Shown: piece after piece, positions 33,531 through 41,563 of the stretch
Layout: every line of letters starts with the position of its first letter
Numbering within the stretch: the stretch's first letter is position 1
Source of the DNA: Ignavibacteriales bacterium
GTDB lineage: Bacteria > Bacteroidota > Ignavibacteria > UBA10030
Assembly: GCA_026390585.1 (NCBI GenBank)
Contig: JAPLFP010000370.1
Location: 1 to 41,563, forward strand
Length of the DNA: 41,563 bases
Reading direction: 5' to 3'
Program-made: the position numbers and the translations under genes
The notes under the pieces: model-generated
Database searches by the model: none
What the model saw: only the letters and a program-made list of their open reading frames with translations
What the model was told of the DNA's origin: nothing

Positions 33531-33881
33531 TCACTTCGGCATCAAGAAATCGCCATCAATAATCAACAGCTTCACTTCCCGCTCCGCAAGAGAACGATGT
33601 GAACTCAAGTTGTCCGACACAACATATGTCATCCCCTGCTTCAAGAAATACTTTTCTCCGTTTTCCTGTTCAGTGATGAGTTCTCCTTCGAGACAGTGAA
33701 CGATATGCCCCTTCTGACACCAATGGTCAGCCAAATATCCGGGAGAATAGGTCACCATCCGAATTCTCAGACCCGGAAGTTGAAGCGTTTTCCAAAACGC
33801 TGAACCCGTCTGTCCTGGGTGCTCGGTTCGGTCAATCGCAGTCCAATCTACTACTTGAAAGGGAATGCTGTCTTGAGTCAT
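33531..33881 (-). CDS. DHCW-motif cupin-fold protein
   Basis: This 116-residue single-domain cupin has the segment YLADHWCQKGHIVHCLEGEL (about residues 49-68), which contains the Asp-His-Trp-Cys cluster of the small DHCW cupin group. The rest is the regular cupin barrel (LKQGMTYVVSDNLSSHRS, KLLIIDGDF). His and Cys side chains could bind a metal. No enzymatic role is known to me. It is the last gene of the repeat-bounded block, 54 bases after the PIG-L gene, and may share its transcript. Confidence 0.85.
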   Translation of the reverse strand: MTQDSIPFQVVDWTAIDRTEHPGQTGSAFWKTLQLPGLRIRMVTYSPGYLADHWCQKGHIVHCLEGELITEQENGEKYFLKQGMTYVVSDNLSSHRSLAEREVKLLIIDGDFLMPK

Positions 33882-33935
33882 TGCTTTGAAACCCTGATTT
33901 GTGATATGTTTGGTTCTGGCGCCTCACAACGAAGC

Positions 33936-34745
33936 TCAGCAGCGAGGGTTGTCCGCGTCCGCTGAAGCGTCTGGTTTGACCTGCTCCAGGGAATGCTCTC
34001 GAAGGAGGTCCACGAGAGGATCTGCGGCGGCGGCACACAGTCCGAGTGGATTGTGCCTGCGCCAGCCCTCGGCAAACTTGCAACGATTTGTCAATGCCCC
34101 CATCTCACCGGCGAAGTTCCTCATCGTGTTCAGATAGGCGTTTACCCCCTGACTATGCTCAAGCCACTCCTTCTGACTCTTGTGCTCAGCAAGCATGCTG
34201 GCCTTCTCCTCAATGGCGGAACCGATATCGATGAAAAAATCGGGCTGGACCAGATGGTTCAAGGAATTTCTATTACCGTGTGGTTGGGCATGATACACGC
34301 TGACATCACCATCAACCGGTGCCCTGGGAGGATCCACCGGGAAGTTACGCATGTTCCGGCAGAACGCAGCGGTAACCGCAAGGCGACAGGCAATCATGTG
34401 ATCTTCCATGTAGTCCTGGGGTGAGGGGACGAGGAGGATGTTCGGCGCCACCATTCGCAAGATGGATCCCACTCTGGCCAGAAGCCCTTTTTCATAGAAG
34501 ATCTCGATGTCGGGGACCAGAGGCGGGTGGAACACCGCCCCGATCCGTCCGGCGGCGTTCTTCGCCTCTTGGAGCCGCAGGGCCGCAATGGCTTCTGCAT
34601 CGAGACTGGCCGAACCGCACGAGCCGTTTGCGATGTTCATGTAGTGGACTTCGCAACCAGCTCTCCTCAGCAGGATGAGGGTGCCTGCCATGTTGAACTC
34701 GATGTCGTCCGGATGCGCGGCGATAGCGAAGACTCGGAGGGCCAT
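33936..34745 (-). CDS. PIG-L (LmbE) family deacetylase
   Basis: The 269-residue protein opens with LRVFAIAAHPDDIEFNMAGT, where AHPDD supplies the zinc ligands and catalytic Asp. Further family blocks are RLQEAKNAAGRIGA, PSPQDYMEDHMIACRLAV (third zinc His) and HGNRNSLNHLVQPDFFIDI. Such enzymes remove acetyl groups from N-acetylglucosamine conjugates. The ATG at 34745 follows the TGA of the NagB-like gene by one base, so the two are translationally coupled. In several Bacteroidota the same two domains are fused in one polypeptide, supporting a joint role in amino-sugar breakdown. A TGA-overlapping frame extension upstream is not needed. Confidence 0.9.
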   Translation of the reverse strand: MALRVFAIAAHPDDIEFNMAGTLILLRRAGCEVHYMNIANGSCGSASLDAEAIAALRLQEAKNAAGRIGAVFHPPLVPDIEIFYEKGLLARVGSILRMVAPNILLVPSPQDYMEDHMIACRLAVTAAFCRNMRNFPVDPPRAPVDGDVSVYHAQPHGNRNSLNHLVQPDFFIDIGSAIEEKASMLAEHKSQKEWLEHSQGVNAYLNTMRNFAGEMGALTNRCKFAEGWRRHNPLGLCAAAADPLVDLLREHSLEQVKPDASADADNPRC

Positions 34746-34746
34746 G

Positions 34747-35673
34747 TCAATGCATCTCCACCTTGCAGGTGCCAAGTGCGGGCCGGAAGAAGTTGAACTG
34801 GACGTTGGGGTGATCCGCGAGCAGCGACATTGGCACAGACGAATCCGGAATGCGTTTGGATATCATCAAGGACGTCAAGCGTATTCCGAACGGGTTGTCG
34901 TGATGTCCCGGGTGCCAGATGGAAACCTTCTCGGCTTTCCACGTCTCGACCGGCCCCACCGTAACGGCCTGATGGGGCACGTTCTGGACGGCGCCGCCGC
35001 CGGAGGTTCGCGCGTTCTGCATAAGGGTCAAGGGGTGCAAATCAACGACCCGAGTGCCGAGTTTCCTATATTCCTCGGGAAGCGGGGGAGCGTGTTGGTA
35101 CGCACCCTCGCGCTTCGGCGGATCATTGAATGCCCAGTGTTTGACCTCTCCCTGGCCGCCCTGCATGACCACACAGCGCACCGAATCCCAGCTTTCGATA
35201 AACGCCTTCGCATCGACCGAGGGGAAGTGGATGTTCTCCACGGGCATTGCCAGTTTGGGATTGATCCGGTTGAAACACAGTTCCATGTCGGCTCGGGCAA
35301 AGCCAAGTGGGAAATCGATGGAAACCTCCTTGCCAGCGACAACCCATTCGTCCATTCCCCAAAAGTGGCAGTGCTTAAGGGAAATCCCCAGTTCGTTCAC
35401 CATGCGTGCCACCAGGGGAAGCTGCTCCGTCGGGCCGATCGGCCCGCAGATACCAGCAGGACGGCCTTCCGTGGCCTGCTGCCATGCTGTGATATATTCC
35501 AGGGCCTCCGCCAGGTAGAACTCCTCGATGCTGTCGAAGAACCTTATTGCGAATCCCTGCCTTGCAAGATCCAGAATATTCTTCTCGGTCAGTGATGCGG
35601 CCTCGTCGAGAAGTTCCCTGTCCAATGTGGTGTAGTCCCACCACGCCGGTGCCACCTTGCTCATATTCCTCAT
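34747..35673 (-). CDS. Glucosamine-6-phosphate deaminase-like (NagB/SugarP_isomerase) protein
   Basis: The 308-residue protein from the ATG at 35673 fits the NagB/RpiA isomerase fold: [19 protein letters not shown] in the phosphate-binding position, [13 protein letters not shown] with the catalytic-loop Asp, FNRINPK, the [15 protein letters not shown] segment matching NagB GGIGxDGHIAFNEP, and [10 protein letters not shown]. The match to the last signature is loose (GEVKHWAF), so the substrate may not be glucosamine-6-phosphate itself. Such enzymes convert amino-sugar phosphate to keto-sugar phosphate and ammonia. The PIG-L deacetylase follows after one base. The frame continues upstream to 35781 through the 49-bp repeat, which is unlikely to be translated. 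An ATG three codons later (35664) has GAGGA upstream. Confidence 0.82.
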   Translation of the reverse strand: MRNMSKVAPAWWDYTTLDRELLDEAASLTEKNILDLARQGFAIRFFDSIEEFYLAEALEYITAWQQATEGRPAGICGPIGPTEQLPLVARMVNELGISLKHCHFWGMDEWVVAGKEVSIDFPLGFARADMELCFNRINPKLAMPVENIHFPSVDAKAFIESWDSVRCVVMQGGQGEVKHWAFNDPPKREGAYQHAPPLPEEYRKLGTRVVDLHPLTLMQNARTSGGGAVQNVPHQAVTVGPVETWKAEKVSIWHPGHHDNPFGIRLTSLMISKRIPDSSVPMSLLADHPNVQFNFFRPALGTCKVEMH

Positions 35674-35713
35674 CGTTTTCTTCTCGCTCCTTGTTTCCGG
35701 TCGAACAGTGAAT

Positions 35714-35762
35714 AGAATGATCCGCCCATTTTGTGGAACACAGGATAGCGATCCATATAACC
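35714..35762. repeat. 49-bp direct repeat, right copy
   Basis: Starts AGAATGATCCGCCCATT and ends CGATCCATATAACC, matching the copy at 33335-33383 at 46 of 49 positions. It lies about 60 bases beyond the stop of the HsdM-HsdS gene and 40 bases upstream of the NagB-like start. Confidence 0.85.
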
Positions 35763-35825
35763 CGCCGCTGCCACACTTCATCCTACTGCAACAATCCCTC
35801 CGATCTCAGCCACTTCTTCCATGGC

Positions 35826-38300
35826 TCACGCCTCCGCCGGGGCCGGATCCTCCTCCCCCCAGACGCGCGCGAGTGTGGCCTGGATCTTCTTCTCGAAGCG
35901 CTCGATCAGTTCGCGGTTGGCGGCGACCAGCGCCTGCTCGGCTTCGATCTCGGCGACGATGGATTGCTGGGTAGCGAAAGCCGGGAGGGGTAACTTTATC
36001 GAAGTGATCATACCCAAAGTTAAATACTTTGTTAAACCGCCAATGGATTTTTGTTTCAAATCGAGCAGGTTTGCATTTAAAACATATTTCAAAATGCCGT
36101 ATGTCATCTTGTTCAAGTATTCAGTTTTTATGGTGATAACATAGGTTCTTTGATATGCATTGAATTTTCCATAATAGTGCTTCACATCAAAATTTCCGTT
36201 TGCATTGTTACCACTCAGAAGAATTGCTTCACAGTCGAATGCATATTTATCAATTTGGAAAACTTCTTTTGAACATGTAAAGAACGGGTAGATCCCGCCT
36301 GGTACCGCCGCGTTGGAGTCTAATTTTCCCGTCTTGATATCGCACACCTCCCCCAGCTCCACCATCGGCCACTCCGGGTGAATCGGGATGTGGGGCCGGT
36401 AGTTGTCGAGGACGGCGCGGGCACCGTTGATGACTTTCTGGTAGCCCTCGATCTCCGCCACAATCTCCTTCTGCACCTCCAGTGGCGGCAGGGGGATTTG
36501 GAAGTTCTCCACGTAGTCGCGCGGCACGCGTTGCAAGCCTCCAGTGCCGGTCATTTGAGCGACAGCTGTATCTCGAAAAATTGGATGCATGACGCAGAAA
36601 TATATCCATTCAGGCAAGGCCTGCCCGCTGCTTCGCAGCACGTAGAACTCACTGGAGCCAAATCCTATTCCATTCAGGAGGTCGTGTGCGATGCCGGCTT
36701 TGCCGTTCTCAAAGCAAGGGGTGACTTTTGCGAGGAGGACATCGTTGTCCTCGAAGTAGCTGTAACTCGCCGAAACTTCCGAGAGCTGCTTTTCTTCGCT
36801 TGGCTGAAACGCAATACGGTGCTCGTTAAGGTCGGCCATTGGTACAAACGAAACACGGGTATCAGGCGGCAAAGCGGCCAGCTGGCTCTTTCGCGGATTG
36901 ATCATGCATATGTCACCAATTTTTACCAACGCAAAAACGTGACTCTTCGTTACCCCCTCCCGATACCGCTCCCCGCTGAGGTTGTAGTCCCCATTCGCCG
37001 CAATCTTCTCCTTCTCCACGATGAGGCCAAGCGTGGGCTGGAAGTCAGCCACGGATTCCCCGGCCCGCAGGCAGAGCAGATATTCGCCGATCTCGGCATG
37101 AGCTTGCGGCAGGTTGTTCTTGTCAATCTCGCGCCGCTGTGCGCCGAGGCCGAAGCCGTCGTTTTCGACTTTGAAAAAGGCGATGGTGTTGGCCCTCTTG
37201 GCCAGCGTCTTGTCGAGGATCAGTATGGAGGTCTTGACGCCGGAATAGGGATTGAACACGCCCGCCGGCAGAGAGACGACGGCGACGAGGTATTCCTCCA
37301 CGAGCATCTTGCGCAACTGCGTGTAGGCGTTCTGGCTCTGGAAGATGATCCCCTCGGGCACGATGATGCCGGCGCGTCCGTTGGGCGTGAGATGCTCGGC
37401 CATGTAGTCCACGAACAGCACTTCGCTGCGTTTAGATTGCACAGAAAAGCGGTTGTGCGGTTTGATGCCCCCCTTCGGCGACATGAAGGGCGGATTGGCG
37501 AGGATGACGTCGGCGTACTCGTTCCACTTGTCCTGCGAGGTGAGCGTATCGTACTCGGCGATGTGCGGCGCGGCGAAGCCGTGTAGGTACATGTTCACCA
37601 ACGAAAGACGCACCATATCGGGCGAAATGTCGTAGCCCTTGAAGTTCTGCGCGAGGCGGCCCTTTTCGTCGGGGGTCAGTGTGCTGTTGCCCTTCTTGTC
37701 AATGTTGACCTTGAGGATGTGCTTGTAGGACGAGATCAGGAATCCCGCTGTTCCACAAGCGGGATCAAGCACGGTCTCGGTCTTCTTCGGGTCGAGGATC
37801 TCGACCATGAAATCAATGATGTGGCGCGGGGTGCGGAACTGTCCGGCATCTCCCTGTGAGCCGAGCACGGAGAGCAGATACTCAAAGGCGTCACCAAGGC
37901 GTTCACTGTGATCGTAGTTGAACTCGTCGATGACCTTGAGGAACATCTTGAGCGTTTCCGGGTCGCGATAGGGCAGATAGGCGTTCTTGAAGATATCGCG
38001 GAAGAGCAGCGGGATGCCGGGGTTCTCCGGCATCTTGGCGATCGCTTCGGCGTAGAGGTTCAGAGTCTCGTGGCCCCCCAGGCCGGAGCGCATGAGCTTG
38101 GCCCAGCCGTAGCGGGCAAATTCTTTTGCAAAAAACTTGCGCTTCCCGCCGAACTCCTCGCTCTCGGCGTCCATGTCGTCCATGAACTTGTAGATCAGGG
38201 CGATGGTGATCTGCTCGACCTGGCTCTTGGGGTCGGGCACTTTGCCGACGAGGATATCGCGGGCAGTGTCGATGCGGCGTTTGGTGTCGGTGTCGAGCAT
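35826..38300 (-). CDS. Type I restriction-modification fused methyltransferase/specificity subunit (HsdM-HsdS)
   Basis: The 824-residue protein joins two normally separate subunits. Residues 1 to about 440 are HsdM: N-terminal helical domain, the SAM site VLDPACGTAGFL (179-183 region) and the catalytic NPPF at 269-272, for N6-adenine methylation. The rest is HsdS: first target-recognition domain at about 455-600, conserved spacer helix (LEVQKEIVAEIEGYQKVING), second recognition domain at about 640-780 and a terminal helix (QQSIVAEIEAEQALVAANRE). It should bind a bipartite DNA site and both methylate it and direct the HsdR nuclease. The second recognition domain (36000-36300) is visibly AT-rich beside GC-rich flanks, as expected for domain exchange. 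Stop and start lie nine bases from the DUF1016 gene. Confidence 0.93.
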   Translation of the reverse strand: MLDTDTKRRIDTARDILVGKVPDPKSQVEQITIALIYKFMDDMDAESEEFGGKRKFFAKEFARYGWAKLMRSGLGGHETLNLYAEAIAKMPENPGIPLLFRDIFKNAYLPYRDPETLKMFLKVIDEFNYDHSERLGDAFEYLLSVLGSQGDAGQFRTPRHIIDFMVEILDPKKTETVLDPACGTAGFLISSYKHILKVNIDKKGNSTLTPDEKGRLAQNFKGYDISPDMVRLSLVNMYLHGFAAPHIAEYDTLTSQDKWNEYADVILANPPFMSPKGGIKPHNRFSVQSKRSEVLFVDYMAEHLTPNGRAGIIVPEGIIFQSQNAYTQLRKMLVEEYLVAVVSLPAGVFNPYSGVKTSILILDKTLAKRANTIAFFKVENDGFGLGAQRREIDKNNLPQAHAEIGEYLLCLRAGESVADFQPTLGLIVEKEKIAANGDYNLSGERYREGVTKSHVFALVKIGDICMINPRKSQLAALPPDTRVSFVPMADLNEHRIAFQPSEEKQLSEVSASYSYFEDNDVLLAKVTPCFENGKAGIAHDLLNGIGFGSSEFYVLRSSGQALPEWIYFCVMHPIFRDTAVAQMTGTGGLQRVPRDYVENFQIPLPPLEVQKEIVAEIEGYQKVINGARAVLDNYRPHIPIHPEWPMVELGEVCDIKTGKLDSNAAVPGGIYPFFTCSKEVFQIDKYAFDCEAILLSGNNANGNFDVKHYYGKFNAYQRTYVITIKTEYLNKMTYGILKYVLNANLLDLKQKSIGGLTKYLTLGMITSIKLPLPAFATQQSIVAEIEAEQALVAANRELIERFEKKIQATLARVWGEEDPAPAEA

Positions 38301-38309
38301 CCTTAATCC

Positions 38310-39512
38310 TTATCTTCCTGCCGGCAAGATGGGGCGGACGACATCCATCAGCTGCCTGGCGGTAGGCAATTTTCCTCTGAGTTCAGGCGGGAGCTTGGAT
38401 TGAAGATGGTACTCGGCCACGCCGATGGGATTGGTCTTGCTCTTCAGGGAGAATTCGACTTCCAGATTGTCCTTCTCCGCGCAAAGGATGATGCCGATCG
38501 AGGGGTGATCGTCGGGCGCGCGTTCTTTTTCGTTCAGCAGGTTGAGATAGAAATCCATCTTGCCGGCGTACTCGGGTTCAAAGGGGCCTACCTTCAATTC
38601 AAAAGCCACGAGTGCTTTGATAAACCGGTGGTAGAAGAGCAGGTCAATGAAGTACTCTTTCTGCCCCAACACCAGACGGTGTTGGCGGCCCACAAAGCAA
38701 AAACCGTAACCCAGTTCGAGAATGAATTCGCGCAAACGCTCAAGGAGACGATCTTCCAGTTGCCGCTCCTTGACCTCGCGGCTGATGCCGAGGAATTCGA
38801 GGTTGTAACTGCTCTTGAGCGCCTCATCGGCCTGCTCGGCCAGATGTTCCGGCAGCGTGAGTGAAAAATTGTGTTTTTTTCTGTCGCTTAGCGATCGTTC
38901 ATAGGCGCCGGCCTTGATCTGGTTGAGAAGAACGTTACGGGTCCACCCGTAGCCCGCTGTGGCCTGGAGGTAATAGACGCGGGCGGCTGGGGCTTTGACC
39001 TTCTTGAGAAGTTCGACGTGATGTCCCCAGGGAACTGCGGCCAGCAATTCTCTCACAGATTGTGAGAGGAGTTGATCATGTTTAGTGGAGTTCGATCCGC
39101 GAGCCAATTCTGGAACAGCTTGTGCCAGAATTCCGCCGCCTGATTTTTTCATTTCTGGAACAACCTGTTCCAGAAATGCGGGGTCTGAATATTCGGCAAA
39201 AAACTGTCTCATTCGCCAGATACTGTCTGCCGAAAAACCGCGCACATCAGGGAACGCCTTCTGCAAGTCTTTCGCCACCATTTCCACCACCGAATCGCCC
39301 CAGTTCAAAAATTTCTGTTTTTCCACAATGGCGCGGCCGATATCCCAGTAGAGTAAAATCAGGTCGCGATTGACCGCGCGCGCAGCAGAAAGACGGGCCG
39401 TTTGAATGCGTGATTTAAGGGCGGATAGAAATTGATCGTAATCGGAACCCAGAATAACGGCGTTGCCCTTGGCGGTGCCTTTGTGAAGTTCAGATACCTT
39501 ATGTTTGTTCAT
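38310..39512 (-). CDS. DUF1016/YhcG-type PD-(D/E)XK nuclease
   Basis: The 400-residue protein has the YhcG N-terminal region (LLYWDIGRAIVEKQKFLNWG; FSADSIWRMRQFFAEY; VPWGHHVELLKKVK; YYLQATAGYGWTRNVL). A C-terminal PD-(D/E)XK-like domain follows at about 270-380, with EYFIDLLFYHRFIKALVAFELKVG giving the Asp and the Glu-X-Lys. It should be a DNA-cleaving or DNA-binding accessory. Such proteins often lie inside type I restriction loci, but what they add is not established. The ATG at 39512 lies four bases past the hsdR TGA, so translation is probably coupled. The middle (residues about 125-150) looks like a low-complexity insertion, with repeated ...VVPEM... and ...AVPEL... segments. Confidence 0.88.
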   Translation of the reverse strand: MNKHKVSELHKGTAKGNAVILGSDYDQFLSALKSRIQTARLSAARAVNRDLILLYWDIGRAIVEKQKFLNWGDSVVEMVAKDLQKAFPDVRGFSADSIWRMRQFFAEYSDPAFLEQVVPEMKKSGGGILAQAVPELARGSNSTKHDQLLSQSVRELLAAVPWGHHVELLKKVKAPAARVYYLQATAGYGWTRNVLLNQIKAGAYERSLSDRKKHNFSLTLPEHLAEQADEALKSSYNLEFLGISREVKERQLEDRLLERLREFILELGYGFCFVGRQHRLVLGQKEYFIDLLFYHRFIKALVAFELKVGPFEPEYAGKMDFYLNLLNEKERAPDDHPSIGIILCAEKDNLEVEFSLKSKTNPIGVAEYHLQSKLPPELRGKLPTARQLMDVVRPILPAGR

Positions 39513-39516
39513 AATG

Positions 39517-41563
39517 TCATGCTGCAAATTGGTTTAAGGAAACATAGTCCTTGACGTATTCGGGGATCAGCGTCCGATATTTGGCCGGAACCGCCTTGAA
39601 GTCGCGGGTGGAAAAGACCGGGTTGGTGGCCAAGTCGGTGAAGTGGCGGCTCTCGATGATGTGGCGCACATGGTCGCTGGTGACGTAGGCCTTGAAGTAG
39701 GTCTTGATAGCGGGGATGGCCTCGGCCTCTTCGGGTTTGGTGTCGGCAACGAACTTGGCGAACTCCTCTTCCAGCAGTTCGTCCTTGGACTTGAAGCGCG
39801 GGATGAGGCCGAAGATCTTCTCCAGGATCTCGCGCAGGGTCAGGCGCCGATCCACGGCAGCGGCCTTGCGCAGTTTGCCGAGGTTGTAGTACTCCTCGGG
39901 TTTATCGAAGACCTCGCGGTTCACGTAGTCGATGACGCGATCCCATTGTCCTGACTCGACGGCGGAGGCAATGAAGTCGTTCTCGCGCACGGTGTCCTCG
40001 AATTTCTCGAAGAACATCCGGTCGATCTTCATCCCCTCGTATCCGATGGTCTCTTCCTTGATCATCGAGAGGATATCCGCGCCGAGGTGCTCGTAGGTGC
40101 CGCCAACCACCACCGGGCCTGTGCCTCCGCCGTCATCGCGCCCCTTGCCTTGGGGCCGGGGGAGCTTCAGCACCTCATCGTACTTGAACTCCTTCTCGAA
40201 GTACTCGCAGTTGGCGAAGAAGTCGAAGAGCTTGAACGCGGACTTCTGCGGCTGCAAGACGCCGTCCTTAAGGCTGTCGTCGAAAAGCTGTTCGAGGAAG
40301 TTGTGCTTGCGGGTGCCGCGCCCCTTGATCTGGATGAAGTCCGTCGGCGAGAAAATCGGGCGAAACAGACCGAGATTGAGTATGTCAGTGCAATCGTAGC
40401 CTGTAGTCATCATGCCAACTGTCGCACAGACACGCGCCTTGCTGGTCTTGTAAGCGGACAGGAAGTTACCCGAACCGAGCAGGTTGTTGTTGCTGAAGTT
40501 GATGGTGAACTGCTGGGCGTCGGGGATCTGCGACGTTACCTGCACGGCGAAGTCGGACTGGTACTTGCCTGGGAACATGCGGTCGGCCATCTGGTTGAGG
40601 ATCTGCGCCAGCTTGGCGGCGTGGTTCTGGCTGACGGCGAAGATGATCGACTTGCCGATCTCGCCGCTGACGGGATCGCGGAGTGCGTTTTCCAGAAATG
40701 TCTTGCAGAAAAGCTGGTTGGTGGCATCGGCGAAGAATCGCTTCTCGAACTCGCGCTGCTTGAAAGCCTCCTGCTGATCTTCGCCCGTGTCGTCGGTGAA
40801 GGAGACAACGAAGCCCTCTTCGGAGAGCAATTCGGTGGTGATCTCGGTGCGGGCATCCACCACTGTGGGATTGATCAGGAAGCCCTCCTTCACGCCGTTG
40901 AGCAGCGAGTAGCGGTACGTGGGTTCGCTGTTCTCGCAGCCGAAGGTGCGGTAGGTGTCCAGCAACAGTCGGCGCTCGGCTTCGCGTGGATCGCGGGTGG
41001 TTGGGTTAGTCTTCTCGAACCGCTTGAGGTAGTCGCGCGGCGTAGCGGTGAGGCCGAGCTTGTAGCCGATGAAGTAGTCGAAGACGGCGCGGGCGTTGCC
41101 GCCGATGGAACGATGCGCTTCGTCGGAAATGACCAGGTCAAAATCGGTCGGTGAAAAGAGCCGTTGGTACTTGTTGTTGAACAGAAGTGACTGCACGGTA
41201 GTGACGACAATCTCCGCTCGTCGCCAGTCGTCACGGTTCTCCTTGTAGATCACCGTTTGAAAATCGGCAGACAGCAGCGCAACGAAGGCCTTCTTAGCCT
41301 GATCCTCAAGTTCGAGGCGATCCACCAGAAACAGCACGCGTCGGGCATTGCCGGAACGGAGGAAGAGCTTAATGACGGCGGCGGCGGTGAGTGTCTTGCC
41401 GGTGCCGGTTGCCATCTCGAACAGGAAGCGATCTTTGCTTTCCTTTACAGCCTGTTGCAGGGCATAAATGGCCTTCAACTGATAGGGCCGCAAGAAACGC
41501 AGTTTGTTGGCCTGGATGTAGCCGGGGCGCTCGGCCTCGTTGTGCCACGCCGCTTCGGATTGG
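39517..41563 (-). CDS. hsdR: Type I restriction enzyme R subunit (HsdR), N-terminus beyond window
   Basis: The frame is open to the right edge, giving 682 codons. The apparent first start at 41493 is internal, because the preceding codons read QSEAAWHNEAERPGYIQANK in family-like context. The visible part is the SF2 translocase motor: Walker A MATGTGKT, motif II ISDEAHRS, GLTATPRDYL and later motifs such as VGMMTTGYDC and QIKGRGTRKH. A helical C-terminal domain of the EcoEI-R type ends in KYRTLIPEYVKDYVSLNQFAA. The N-terminal nuclease domain lies outside. With HsdM and HsdS it translocates unmethylated DNA and cuts it. The gene order hsdR, DUF1016 gene, hsdMS on one strand with tight spacing indicates one operon. 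Confidence 0.95.
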   Translation of the reverse strand, partial: QSEAAWHNEAERPGYIQANKLRFLRPYQLKAIYALQQAVKESKDRFLFEMATGTGKTLTAAAVIKLFLRSGNARRVLFLVDRLELEDQAKKAFVALLSADFQTVIYKENRDDWRRAEIVVTTVQSLLFNNKYQRLFSPTDFDLVISDEAHRSIGGNARAVFDYFIGYKLGLTATPRDYLKRFEKTNPTTRDPREAERRLLLDTYRTFGCENSEPTYRYSLLNGVKEGFLINPTVVDARTEITTELLSEEGFVVSFTDDTGEDQQEAFKQREFEKRFFADATNQLFCKTFLENALRDPVSGEIGKSIIFAVSQNHAAKLAQILNQMADRMFPGKYQSDFAVQVTSQIPDAQQFTINFSNNNLLGSGNFLSAYKTSKARVCATVGMMTTGYDCTDILNLGLFRPIFSPTDFIQIKGRGTRKHNFLEQLFDDSLKDGVLQPQKSAFKLFDFFANCEYFEKEFKYDEVLKLPRPQGKGRDDGGGTGPVVVGGTYEHLGADILSMIKEETIGYEGMKIDRMFFEKFEDTVRENDFIASAVESGQWDRVIDYVNREVFDKPEEYYNLGKLRKAAAVDRRLTLREILEKIFGLIPRFKSKDELLEEEFAKFVADTKPEEAEAIPAIKTYFKAYVTSDHVRHIIESRHFTDLATNPVFSTRDFKAVPAKYRTLIPEYVKDYVSLNQFAA

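Noticed and set aside
36378-37586. Plus-strand frame of 402 codons opposite HsdM-HsdS
   Set aside because: The minus strand carries intact SAM and NPPF motifs; the plus-strand frame has no ribosome binding site and matches no family.
40087-41154. Long plus-strand frame opposite hsdR (355 codons)
   Set aside because: It mirrors the GC-rich hsdR gene. The translation is a low-complexity Leu/Val/Gly/Glu sequence with no fold signature, while the minus strand has intact helicase motifs.
41493-41493. True start of hsdR at 41493
   Set aside because: The frame stays open to the window edge with family-like residues before this TTG, and the N-terminal nuclease domain is still missing.

Overview
The window reads as a chromosomal segment of a Bacteroidota/Chlorobiota-type bacterium, most likely an Ignavibacteria-like or related FCB-group organism, possibly from a metagenome assembly. 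The main evidence is a secreted protein with a C-terminal type IX secretion (T9SS) sorting domain of the QNYPNPFNPST kind at 2.4-3.4 kb, beside a TonB-dependent receptor with a carboxypeptidase-regulatory-like N-terminus. A LytS/LytTR two-component pair, GxGYxYP proteins and strong AGGAGG-like ribosome binding sites agree. No rRNA, tRNA or CRISPR array was seen.

Layout. 0-4.5 kb (minus strand): TonB-dependent receptor cut by the left edge, T9SS-sorted protein, N-formylglutamate amidohydrolase-like protein. 4.7-7.9 kb (plus strand): a membrane histidine kinase and a sigma-54-activating response regulator, behind a convincing -24/-12 promoter and closed by a strong terminator. 7.9-12.4 kb (minus): glycogen/maltodextrin phosphorylase and glucose-6-phosphate isomerase; the isomerase has lost its C-terminus, including the catalytic lysine, to a dispersed repeat. 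12.6-18.2 kb (minus): membrane protein, MITE-like element, creatininase-family amidohydrolase, GxGYxYP protein, sigma-factor-like protein, PfkB-family kinase. 18.2-21.7 kb (minus): a four-helix-bundle gene between inverted arrays of an 8-bp unit, then an operon of a DUF5668-like membrane protein, a LiaF-like protein, a LytS-type kinase and a LytTR regulator. 22-26.1 kb (minus): DinB-like protein, oligoendopeptidase F with an internal deletion and frameshift, HEAT-like protein, PAP2 phosphatase. 26.7-28.3 kb (plus): polytopic glycosyltransferase-like protein. 28.3-33.3 kb (minus): pirin, second GxGYxYP paralogue, lipoprotein, DinB-like protein, YdeI-like protein. 33.3-35.8 kb: a block bounded by near-identical 49-bp direct repeats, holding a DHCW-motif cupin, a PIG-L deacetylase and a NagB-like protein. 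35.8-41.6 kb (minus): type I restriction-modification locus with hsdR (cut by the right edge), a DUF1016/YhcG-type PD-(D/E)XK nuclease and a fused HsdM-HsdS.

How the genes fit together. The left half combines outer-membrane uptake and secretion, sigma-54-linked sensing and glucan breakdown: GlgP makes glucose-1-phosphate, and Pgi would act after phosphoglucomutase. The LiaF-like operon looks like an envelope-stress sensor. The right end is a defence locus. Intergenic space is rich in palindromic repeats, and two central-metabolism or housekeeping genes (pgi, pepF) have damaged 3' ends. That means either real genome decay driven by repeats and deletions, or assembly error; read mapping across about 10.90 kb and 22.82 kb would decide.
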